NCBI GenBank assembly: GCA_022813625.1
Contig: JAKLMB010000015.1
Span: 744,001 to 808,000, forward strand
Origin: Aaosphaeria pasadenensis
Lineage: Eukaryota; Ascomycota; Dothideomycetes; Pleosporales
Length of the DNA stretch: 64,000 bases
Reading direction: 5' to 3'
Shown here: positions 54,495 through 64,000 of the stretch, piece by piece
Layout: each line of letters begins with the position of its first letter
Position numbering within the stretch: the first letter of the stretch is position 1
The notes under the pieces: model-generated
The model's input: only the letters and a program-made list of their open reading frames with translations
The model's database searches: none
What the model was told of the DNA's origin: nothing
Program-made: the position numbers and the translations under genes

Positions 54495-57447
54495 TGTGAG
54501 GGTTTCGTGATGTTGGTATGTGGGTGTATATATGAGAAGATGATGCCAAGGTTAGGAGAGAAGTCCAGCTTTTTGCATGTATATTGTACGTTTGTATGGC
54601 AAAATGGTAAATGGAAGTAATAGGGAGCCGGCCCTGAAAACTCTGCGAGGAGGAAGAAAGGATGTTGTTTATTTGTGTATTAACATATACTCATAAAGAA
54701 AAGTGACTCAAGGAGGAAGAGTACACAAGGAAGGAAAAGAAAAAGAGACTCAGCGAAGCAAAGACAGAAATGCAAAGTATGTCAGTACAAATGGACAAAG
54801 AAAGCGAACTGAGCTGTTCATGTGCACATGTGTTTCAGGCCTTTCGTGCCACTATCCATACCTGTTCCGATGTCTTTGGTGAACAAGTGGTGACCATGAT
54901 TCTGATAATGGCTGATCGCCTGTCTTGACTCTGTCGGGTGTTCTGGATCGATTGGGCGAGCATGAGTCGGAGGGAAACGGACTAGTCCCTTTGTGGGTTA
55001 GCATGCCACAGGGATCTGGAGCGGTCATGAAATCGTGGCCTCCCAGTGAACTCTGTGATGGGAAAAGGGAGACCGATACAATTGTCACCACGTCTTTCTG
55101 AGTCGAGGTCCTCGAGGAATGCATGGCAAGATTTCTCTGACCGACGACTTCTCGATGTCGCTCTAACGATGTAAATTTGTTGTCGTCCATGGGTTGGCAA
55201 ATGTTCATATCGGAGCAGCTGGGGATCCTGGTAGCCTTCATTCCAGATTCCCAGGTACTGGTCTCCCGCGATGGTTACCATGATGCCCGTGCTGAAGCCC
55301 TGCTCTTTGCGGAAGGACTACAAGTCGGTGATGATGTTATGCTGATCATACTGTGTATTTGTAAGGAGTTAGGACTGTTAGGTTGACGGGGCAGATATGG
55401 ATCGAACTGGTCTTGCTTTGCATAAAGCTACCCGTAAGGTCGAAGATTGAAAGGTCTCCGTTATTTCCCGTTGGGGAATATAAGTGAAATGGTCTTGCGG
55501 AGACATAACGCAAGGCAGTCTGCAAAGGGGGCAGCGGGATCAAATGCAGGTATTCGTCTTCTATTATCAGCAGGACCGAGGCCAGCTGTTGCAGACATGG
55601 TACACAGTGCACACAGTACACAGAACACAGTATAATTAGGCTACCGGGACCAACAGCCGAACATAAATATGCGGCGGGATGAGAGGCATGGCTTCTCTTT
55701 TGCAAGGGAGCTGAGGGAGGAGGATACGAGTGGCATGGCATGCTATGCCATATCCCTTTCGTGCCTCCGATGCTGTTCGTCTACCTTATCTTTTTGAGTG
55801 CATAGATTCTGGTGCCCAAGATCGGCGCATTGAGGGTGTCATGATACTATGCCGGCCTGCTGGCAATGGAGGGAAGATGTCGCGTGACGATGCAGCCGAT
55901 GTAGAGGCAAAAAGGGTTTGCCCATCCATCCCATGGCAGAAATGACAATACCGTAGGCTTTTACGAGGAACGAAATGCGTGTCCAGTAGTAGCCAGAGCA
56001 CGGCACAGAACATCACAGTACGGGGGAGCCGGACAGGGTCTGGCAGCTGGCTGTGGAGGCCGCGCATCTCATTTGTGTGGGCATCCTTAGCCGTTGTTTC
56101 AGGTTGCAGTCGAATCAAACCAACCCTCGCCCTGGCGGAGAAAGAGGCTGTTGGTGTCAGCTCATGCAACATCAGCAGTGATATAAAATCCAGAAGGCAG
56201 CAGTGGGTTGCAACAGGTCCATGGTTACAAGATAGTAGTTGAACTATAGCGAACTCTAGTGTAGTAAGAGCGAGCATAGCTTGAGCAGGCGGTGAACTCT
56301 GCTGAATCTACACCTCTGTGAAGAGTAATGGTATCTTGTAGCAGTTAGGGCAGCACTGGGGCAGCAGAACGGTGATTGGTGAATGGTGGATGGCGAATCT
56401 ATTTTTGAGAAGAAACGGTGTGGATGATGGTGATGGTGGTGGTGGTGGCCGTTTGTCGGTGTTGGGGGGTGTTTTAGTGGCTGCCGCGCCACTCCAACAA
56501 GGAGGATAGTTTGGAACTTTAGGGAGTAATAAACAGTTCAACTCTCACCTACCGAGGGTGATCGTCGAGATATACTAATTGTGTGTGTAACTCCTCTTGG
56601 TTGCAAAGGAAGAGACATCCACTCTGTTTGAACAGAACTGAATTGAATTGAACAGAGTGGACATTGGACAAGGAACAAGGACAGACTTGCAGGAACGGGT
56701 CTCCCCTACAGCAGCCTACAGAGAGCCTACGAGGGCCTGCCTACACTACATACGACTGCGTACATGGATGCAACAGCCTCGACATTGGTAAACCGTAATT
56801 CCGACCTTTAATAATTCGATTCGATTCGATCCCCTCAGCAACAACACCGCCAATCCCCCGACCGAGAGAAAAAGTGTATCCTCTTTCCCTCTAATCAGTG
56901 AACTAATAACTTCAGCGTTCACTCTCTTCCTCTTTCACTTTCACCTTCTCTCCACCCCTAGTGCGTAATTACGATACCTGGACCGGTCCACCGACTTCAT
57001 CTTTCACACACACACGCACATACGTACCCACCCTCTTCCTCTCTCTCTTCTCCTCCTTCTTCTCCTTCCCCTCAATTCAATTCAATTCCCGTACATTCAA
57101 TAAATGCAACGTTTGACAACGAATCCGCTTCCTTCAACCTGTACCGCCTTTTATCAACCCCGATCGCTACATCGACTGTAGCTTCCTGTTTGAGACACCT
57201 CCGTCGCCGTCCCCGTCGCCGCACCCCCAGACTGACTGACTAACGACTCGACACGACACACATATCCATCCACTTCCTCCATAAAACTTCCCTTTTCCCC
57301 ACACAAGGCAGATCGACCACCTCTTACTGTTGTTGATCACCCTATATCATTACACCATACGTGCGCACTCTACGGGTCAAGATCTGCTCATCCTCCGCGC
57401 TGGTACGGTAAAGAGTCGGTGTTGTCAAGCTACCCGTGGCCCCTGCG
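54495..57447. other. Long intergenic region and probable GYP5 leader
   Basis: Nearly 3 kb. From about 56880 it is C/T-rich, as expected for promoter and leader DNA of the GYP5-like gene. An 11-bp inverted repeat TCCACTCTGTT / AACAGAGTGGA lies at 56618-56628 and 56651-56661. GATTC-type simple sequence occurs near 56815. Short open frames around 54850-55280 are not recognisable proteins. Confidence 0.5.
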
Positions 57448-60400
57448 ATGGCCGAACAACAGCCCGCACGTCCTGCAAGCAGGAGTAGCTCTCCTGACCG
57501 AGGGGTAAGTGCAAATATATACATACAAGATGGCGATCCAACGCCGCCTTTGGGAAAGCATTGCTTTGCTAACCATTACTGGCTGTTCATATAGGAAACT
57601 TTTGAAGATGCCACTACCGGCATAACCCCACGTCCGAACTCACAATCTGGCTCCCGATCCCGATCCCTTCTAAGTCGACGAACGTCCTCTTCTTCCACCA
57701 TGACGAAAGACACAGCTCCTGATTCGCCGGTCCCAGATATGCCAGAAAATGCTGCAGCTGCTCTAGCGGCGGAGAAGGATAAAGGGAAGGGAATCGAGAA
57801 TCTCGACGGCGCTGAAGACCAGCCTGCACCCGAGAAATCGCCCTTGCTCACGGCACATAGAATATCAGTCACCTCGGACATGGACGATGTGTCACTAGAA
57901 GAAGGTAGGCACGCCAATCTCTTCACAAAAAATATACCCTGTTGGCAGCTTTGGGGTTGCACCATGCCTTGGAATGTGGCTAGACTCTGTTTGCCGGGCA
58001 TGGCATCTTGCAAGGTGCTGTACAAAGGAATTCTCACTAACAACTTGTAGAAGACAACAAAAGTCCAGGACTACTCCCTAAGCTACCTCCTCGCGAAAAC
58101 TCCACCAGCGGTTCAGGCCTCCAGGGCCTCTCGGGCAAAATGTCCCCCGTCAAATTTCCACCGCCACCACCCCCTCCGGCCGCTCAAGAGAAACATACCT
58201 CACTGCCCCCGCCGCCTGCACCGACGAGAAAGCTGACGAGCCCGTTCTCATGGCTATCCCGCAACAGCTCAAGCAAGAAACCCGAATCCCCGCCCCTGGC
58301 TACAACTACCAGAAGAAATACCAATGCATCTATCGCGACAGTTGGGAGCAACCCGGAGCTCATGCTCAGCAAGATTGATGACGAAGGTGACCAATCATCG
58401 AACAACCGCTCGAGCCAGACCAGTCTCCGTGATAGGTTTAAGCTCCTCCGAATGAGGGAAGAGGCTGGAATCACTTTAAGTGAGGAAGGTGCTGCTGAGG
58501 CAGGCCAGCCAGGTGGGGCTCTCGCTGGCCTCTTGGGCAGAACTACAAGTATTGGGCTTGGTGTTGGGAGCCCGGGTGGCATCCTCGATGATAAAGACGA
58601 GCATGGGCATGGAATTGCCTCTGGTCCTACAAGCCCTCGCCCTGGATCCCTCGGGAAACAATCCACGATCAATCCGAGCTTAGCACCCGGAACAGCATCG
58701 GGAATTGCTGTCGGACCAGCAGAGGATGCTGAACCAGTTGATTGGGATCTTTGGCAATCAGTTGTCAACGAGGGGCCCGCTGCAGTCGCTCGCACGAGCT
58801 CAGAGGAATTGAACAGGGCCATCGCTAGTGGCATTCCGCAGGCTATCCGCGGTGTGATCTGGCAGGTCCTGGCTCAGAGTAAGAGTGAGGAGCTGGAACA
58901 GACGTATAAGGAGCTGGTGGTTCGTGGTACCGATAAAGAGCACACAATTGCACGCAGTCCGCTCTTACCCAACGGACAGTCAAACAGTAATGGGAAAGAG
59001 AAGGATTCAATTGCTTCATCGTCTTCTTCTGTTCATTCTGATTATTCTACGCCAGCTACTACCAACGGAAGCAACGCACCTTTGGCTTCACCGTCAATCA
59101 CAACGGACAGCACCGAGGATTTGGTAAAGTTGCAAGCCAAGCCCACGGAGCAGAAGAAGACCACCAAAGATGACGCTGCCGCCATCCAGAAGTTGGAAAA
59201 GGTGATCAAACGCGATTTGGGTGCTCGGACAAGCTACTCTAAGTATCTCATGGCGGCTGGCCTCCAAGACGGCCTCTTCGGTATCTGCAAAGCGTATGCA
59301 CTATACGACGAGTCGGTGGGATACGCACAAGGCATGAACTTCATCGCCATGCCTCTCTTGTTCAATGTAAGTATGCAGGTGGCTCTATTTTGTGAGATAA
59401 CTAACCAAGATGTCAGATGCCAGAGGAGGAGGCGTTTTCGCTGTTCGTGACTTTGATGAACAAGTACCATCTCAGAGATCTGTTTATTCAGGACATGCCG
59501 GGCCTCCATCTCCATCTATACCAGTTCGAGCGCCTTTTGGAAGATTTTGAGCCTGCGCTGTATTGCCACCTTCGCCGAAGAGAAGTGAAGCCGCAGCTCT
59601 ATGCAACACAGTGGTTCCTGACCTTGTTCGCTTATCGATTCCCCCTCCAATTGGTTCTTCGCATCTACGATCTTATCTTGAGCGAGGGTTTGGAGGGAGC
59701 CATTCTCAAATTCGGGCTTGTTCTCATGCAGAAGAATGCGGAGACATTGCTAGGTATGAAAGATATGGCTACTCTCACGACTTTCCTAAAGGAACGTCTC
59801 TTCGACGTCTATATTGACAAGGCCCCTTCCGCGTCTTCCATTCTGGAAAGTGGCTTTTTCGGATCTGCGGGTGGGGTTGACAAAGAGGTTTACCGTGCCG
59901 ATATGCTTGTCAGGGATGCTGTATCTGTCAAAATCACTTCAGATATGCTCAAGCAATACACTGCTGAGTGGAAAGAGCAACAGCGAGTCGAGAAAGAACG
60001 CGAGACTGAGCTTCACGGCCTCAAAGAAAAGACCGCAACCTTGGAGGTTAAGGTCCGGCAACTTGAACGCCGGGCTGAACAGTCCGACACCGAGCATGTA
60101 CAGGTTGCCTCTGAACTTGTCAAGACCAAGGTCGAAAATGAGAACCTTGCCGACGAGAATGAAACTCTCAAGACAAAGGTTGAGGAGTTGCAAAAGATTG
60201 TGGACACGCAACCTGCAGAGGTCGAAGCCAAAATGAAGCAAGACATTGACAGCATCATGGAAAAGAATCTCGTGGTCCATAACGAGAACAGGGCTCTAGA
60301 GGAACAGCTAGCTGAGATGGAGAAGGAATTAGTCGCAACGAAGATGCAATGGGCAACGGTAAGTCCAGCCTCTACTTTAGTGAAGAGCCAATACTGACTC

Positions 60401-60476
60401 ACGCATATAGATCAACGAGGAATACGAAACCCTCAAGCAAAAGTGGAATAACATTACCCAGATGATGAACAGATAG
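57448..60476 (+). CDS. GYP5: GYP5-like TBC-domain Rab GTPase-activating protein
   Basis: Stimulates GTP hydrolysis by Rab GTPases of ER-Golgi and exocytic traffic (Ypt1/Sec4 for yeast Gyp5). Exons 57448-57504, 57595-57904, 58051-59366, 59417-60358 and 60411-60476 encode 896 residues. The N-terminal ~360 residues are disordered and Pro/Ser-rich (a PPPPPP block, PFSWLSRNSSSKK). The TBC domain carries motif A IRGVIWQVL (about 388), the arginine finger in VIKRDLGART (about 508) and the glutamine finger in VGYAQGMNF (about 548), so it should be catalytically competent. A linker inside TBC is Ser-rich. Residues about 746-875 form a long coiled coil, as in Gyp5/EVI5 proteins. The last intron sits just before the final 21 residues. 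Confidence 0.92.
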
Positions 60477-61415
60477 GGTGGTTGACTCTATCAGTGGGCT
60501 CAACGCCAAATCTGCTACATTTCTGGTCTGATTGCTTGCGTGGCAGGCTTGCGTTCTCACTCCGCAGAAGATAAAGGTTTCACTGAAATTTTATCTACGA
60601 CCGTATCCTAACTTCTCTCGCGTCGACCGCGCCCTTTACTTCACATTCATCTTGTCTATATTCAAAGGGCCTTTTTCACTATGGAAGTGAAGGCGTTTCT
60701 TTTTTCCCTTGGTATACCACGACGCGCTCCTGCGTCGACGAAGACTTGATTATGATTTGTAGCTATCGAATACCCCTAGGTTTTAGTGCTGGGATTCAAA
60801 CGATGTAAATCGTCCCTGTTCTTGTCATAGAGTAATATTGCATTGGCGGGTTGGCTCCCCACGGGCCATTTATTTTAATGAAATCAAGGAAATTTCCCAC
60901 ATAAGAAACTCACCAAGCTCTTATATTTGTGCGCTTCATCGTTTTTGGTGCTGGCTAGAGCAAGTTCCCGAGCGCAATATGCAATATCCAGTGTTGAACG
61001 GAACAGGTATGCTGCAAGTAATAGACGAAGTAAGCCTCGAAGTAAACATTGACATCGACAACAATGTGTGCCCTGTTCAACAAAGACAAAGAGCCATTGT
61101 TGCTGATCAAAGGGTCTCCAGTGTATATATAGCACCAACTATCGCCATCCGTCTGCGATCGTCTTCTGAGTCCTGTGATCACATGCGCTAATCTAGTATT
61201 GGTGTAGCGTAGCTTCTTCACTTGCGTTTTGCCAAGAACTCTTTGCGACTCCGGTTCTTTCTTCCTCGAACCACGCTTGGAGAGAAAACCTCCACAACAC
61301 CCAACCGACCAACAACTATTTTGACGCAAGCGTCCTATAACCCTTCCATTTACGCTTCAGAGCCCGTCGTGCGCATCATAGTAAAGTTCGGATCCCATTT
61401 CTAAGCGCAGGCAAC
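60477..61415. other. Intergenic, GYP5 to KH-protein gene
   Basis: 3' flank and promoter DNA. No coding or RNA gene recognised. Confidence 0.4.
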
Positions 61416-63331
61416 ATGGCTGCCCCCGCCCCCGATATCTCTGCCATTTTGGCAGCACTAGGTAGGACTTTTTCCATTGGGAACGACTTAGGAAACCCTT
61501 GGTTAACGATCGCGACAGCCTCACATCAATCTACAACACCGTCACAAACACCGCAACAACCGCCACCCGGTCAGCAACCTCCTCTGGCATTGCCTCCAGG
61601 TTTCCCGGGCGCGTTGCACAACCCTACTCCACCAGCCATTCCTGGATTCAACCTCCCACAGCCCACGAACTCCGGAAGCCTTGATTTGAGCGCGATAAGG
61701 CCCACTAACAGCGGGTCGGTCAGTATACAGGATGCGCTAGCAAAGGCGCGTGGATTCGCTGCTGAAAAAGGCCTTTCGTACAGTGCTGCGCGACCAGGTA
61801 AGCTCTTTCCTTCCCCAAACCTTGATTCCCAGGTATGCTAACTGACTATCCAGGCTCAGCTGAAGATCCTCGGCTAGGTGGACATTCGTATCAACGCTCG
61901 CGCTCGCGCTCACGATCTCCTGGACGAGGACATCGTGACAGTTACAATCCATATCGTGATGAGCGTCGTGAAGACCCGCGCCGTGGTGGAACTGGATATG
62001 GTAGAGATCGTTCCCGCTCACCACGCGGACGCAATACATTCTCTCCCACCCACCAGTACGGTGGGCGTGACCGTACCCCTCCCGCTAATGACAACTCAGA
62101 GGTTATACTGATTGATTCTTCGTTGGTTGGTCTCGTGATTGGGCGTCAAGGAGAGAGCCTTCGTCGCATTGAGCAGCAATCAGGAACTAGGATTCAATTC
62201 ATCAATGGCCCAGACAGCGGTCCTCAACGTCAGTGTCGCATTACTGGTAGCCCTAGTGCTCGGATTGCTGCAAAGCGGGAGATCAATCGTATCATCGAGG
62301 AAAATGGAGGAAATCCAGCCCGGGAAACAGGGCGTAATGCGAGGGGTCCAGCCAAAGTCGGCCAGCAGCAACAGCCTGCTCTGCGTGATGGTGAACAGTC
62401 TTCCCAGATCATGGTGCCTGACCGAACCGTCGGACTTATCATTGGCCGTGGAGGTGAAACCATTCGTGATCTTCAAGAACGAAGTGGCTGCCATGTTAAC
62501 ATCGTTGGCGAAAACAAGAGCGTCAATGGCCTTCGCCCTGTGAACCTGATTGGAAGTCCCACCGCTGCTGCGCGAGCCAAAGAGCTCATCATGGAGATTG
62601 TTGACAGCGACACAAAGACCATGGGAGACGCCGCCCCTGCCCAACAGAACACCAACAGGCGTGACAACTTCGACCAATATGGTGGTGGCGCTGGCGCTGG
62701 TGCAGGTGCAGGAAAAATCAACGATACCATCATGGTTCCGTCAGACGCCGTGGGAATGATTATCGGTAAAGGTAAGGGGGAAATGTGCTGTATGTGTTAA
62801 GAGTGATACTAACTACTTCAAGGCGGTGAAACTATCAAAGATATGCAGTCTACGACCGGGTGCAAAATCAATGTCTCTCAGGCATCTGGGGCCGATATCG
62901 AGCGCGAAATCGGCTTAGTCGGTACAGCACAAGCGATTGCCGACGCAAAACGAGCGATCTGGGACAAGGTTGATTCTGTGGTAAGTGTTGACCTTGGAAC
63001 TTCGTTGTTACGAACGGTATTGACACGCATGCAGAAGGAAAAGAACCGTGAGCGAGCCGGTGGATACAGCGGCAATAACCAGCGTGGTGGACGTGATAAC
63101 GGGAGTTATAATGACAGCTATACTCACCAACAGTCAAGCTACGGGCAGGCAGGAGCCGGGCAGGCAGCAGCGCCGGCGAACCCGCCGGCTACGGGAGATG
63201 CTGCTGCTGCCGATCCTTATGCCATCTATGGAGGGTACCAGAACTATCTGGCCATGTGGTACTCATCGTTTGCGCAACAGCAGCAGCAACAAGCGGGAGG
63301 ACAAGGAGCTCCACCTCCGGGAGCTGCATGA
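61416..63331 (+). CDS. Triple KH-domain RNA-binding protein (FUBP/KSRP-like)
   Basis: Five exons (61416-61461, 61519-61797, 61854-62771, 62823-62980, 63035-63331) give 565 residues. A Pro/Gln-rich N-terminus and an Arg-Ser/Arg-Gly region (SRSRSRSPGRG) precede three KH domains, each with its GxxG loop: VGLVIGRQGESLRRIE (from about 190), VGLIIGRGGETIRDLQ (about 290) and VGMIIGKGGETIKDMQ (about 400, rebuilt across an intron). The C-terminus is Gly/Tyr/Gln-rich, ending in a Gln run and APPPGAA, similar to the far-upstream-element-binding/KSRP type. Likely role: binding of single-stranded RNA or DNA in mRNA processing or stability. The fourth intron (62981-63034) is 54 bp with no stop, so its retention would add 18 residues in frame. 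Confidence 0.9.
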
Positions 63332-64000
63332 GGCAGATCTATCTGCTGTGACGGTGATGCACATTTTGCTGAGACCTTGCCGATTGATGCGTGCCTGACC
63401 AATCTCCGGAAGTATCGTTCATGTGGCTTGACTTTGCTCGACACGCCGTTTCCACGACTGGATAGTCTTTCCGATTCTGACTCTCGACGATTGATTTGAC
63501 ATGTGCACGAACAAAGCCGTGCTAATCGTTTGCATTGATTTTCCCGGACGGACTTCACACATTGCTCTCAACGCTGTCGTCTCGACCGTGAAAGACATGC
63601 TGCTGCACTTTTGGACCATTTTCTACTGAACAGCCATCTTGGCGGGATACCTTCTCGCAACCCCTTCTATGCTACCACGATGCAAGATGCAACCGTCATC
63701 TTCGCGGATTGAACGACCGTTCAGCCATGCTACAGCTTTATGTTACAACTTGCCCTAACCCATTGCACTCTGGAACCCTGATTATCACTGGGGATGGCAA
63801 GATGCGGGCTGAATGCACCCTAAATCTTACCACTTTGAAAGCTTCATGTCTATAGTTTGGGCGGCCTTTTGACGACCGCAACCGCATATTTCAGGTTACG
63901 TTGACCCATGATTGGCGAGATGAATTGGTAGGGACCTAGTCCTTCCTGCCTGCATGCAAGTGTCTTAGGTGTAGTTTGACGGCTTGGGTGGACATTGACT
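63332..64000. other. 3' flank to window end
   Basis: 3' untranslated or intergenic DNA of the KH-protein gene. No further gene seen before the edge. Confidence 0.4.

Overview
This is nuclear DNA of a filamentous ascomycete (Pezizomycotina; a dothideomycete is my best guess, from gene style only). The evidence is eukaryotic split genes with short introns of about 45-90 bp (GT...AG, often with a CTAAC-like branch site close to the acceptor), single genes on both strands separated by 0.2-3 kb, and fungal families: Dicer-like 2, CFEM, CBM1, an AA11-like LPMO, AcuK/AcuM-type Zn2Cys6 factor and SPO22/ZIP4. There are no bacterial operons, no CRISPR array and no rRNA.

Layout. 0-3.0 kb: 3' part of a Polo kinase gene. 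3.6-5.3 kb: two U4 spliceosomal snRNA genes, 1.5 kb apart. 5.5-12.2 kb: a secreted CBM1 protein, Ctf8, an ADH6-type alcohol dehydrogenase and a butanediol/sorbitol-type dehydrogenase. 12.4 kb: a small MITE-like element. 13.7-16.5 kb: a MARVEL-like membrane protein, MHF1/CENP-S and Pga2. 17.2-24.8 kb: a 2,506-residue secreted protein with an N-terminal AA11-like LPMO domain and a huge low-complexity tail cut up by Kex2-type dibasic sites. 25.4-27.0 kb: a CFEM membrane protein. 28.1-31.7 kb: divergent MGS1/WRNIP1 ATPase and a kynurenine-type aminotransferase. 31.9-38.0 kb: DCL-2 and proteasome alpha-2. 38.5-44.2 kb: a RING-CH membrane E3, a coiled-coil protein of unknown role and an Hsp70-like ATPase. 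44.6-49.1 kb: CENP-Q and an AcuK/AcuM/ERT1 gluconeogenesis regulator. 49.6-54.5 kb: SPO22/ZIP4 and an orphan membrane protein. 57.4-63.3 kb: a GYP5-like TBC Rab-GAP and a three-KH RNA-binding protein.

How the genes fit together. Most are unrelated housekeeping genes and the window is not a metabolic cluster. Chromosome-maintenance genes are frequent (Polo, Ctf8, MHF1, Mgs1, CENP-Q, ZIP4), probably by chance. The most notable items are (i) two U4 snRNA paralogues whose 5' stem-loops differ by paired, compensatory base changes, so both look structurally selected; (ii) the giant LPMO-like protein, which reads like a Kex2-processed polyprotein; and (iii) the MITE with 36-bp inverted repeats and a TA target duplication. 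Exon boundaries were placed by hand from splice signals, reading-frame continuity and family conservation; no alignment or transcript data were used.
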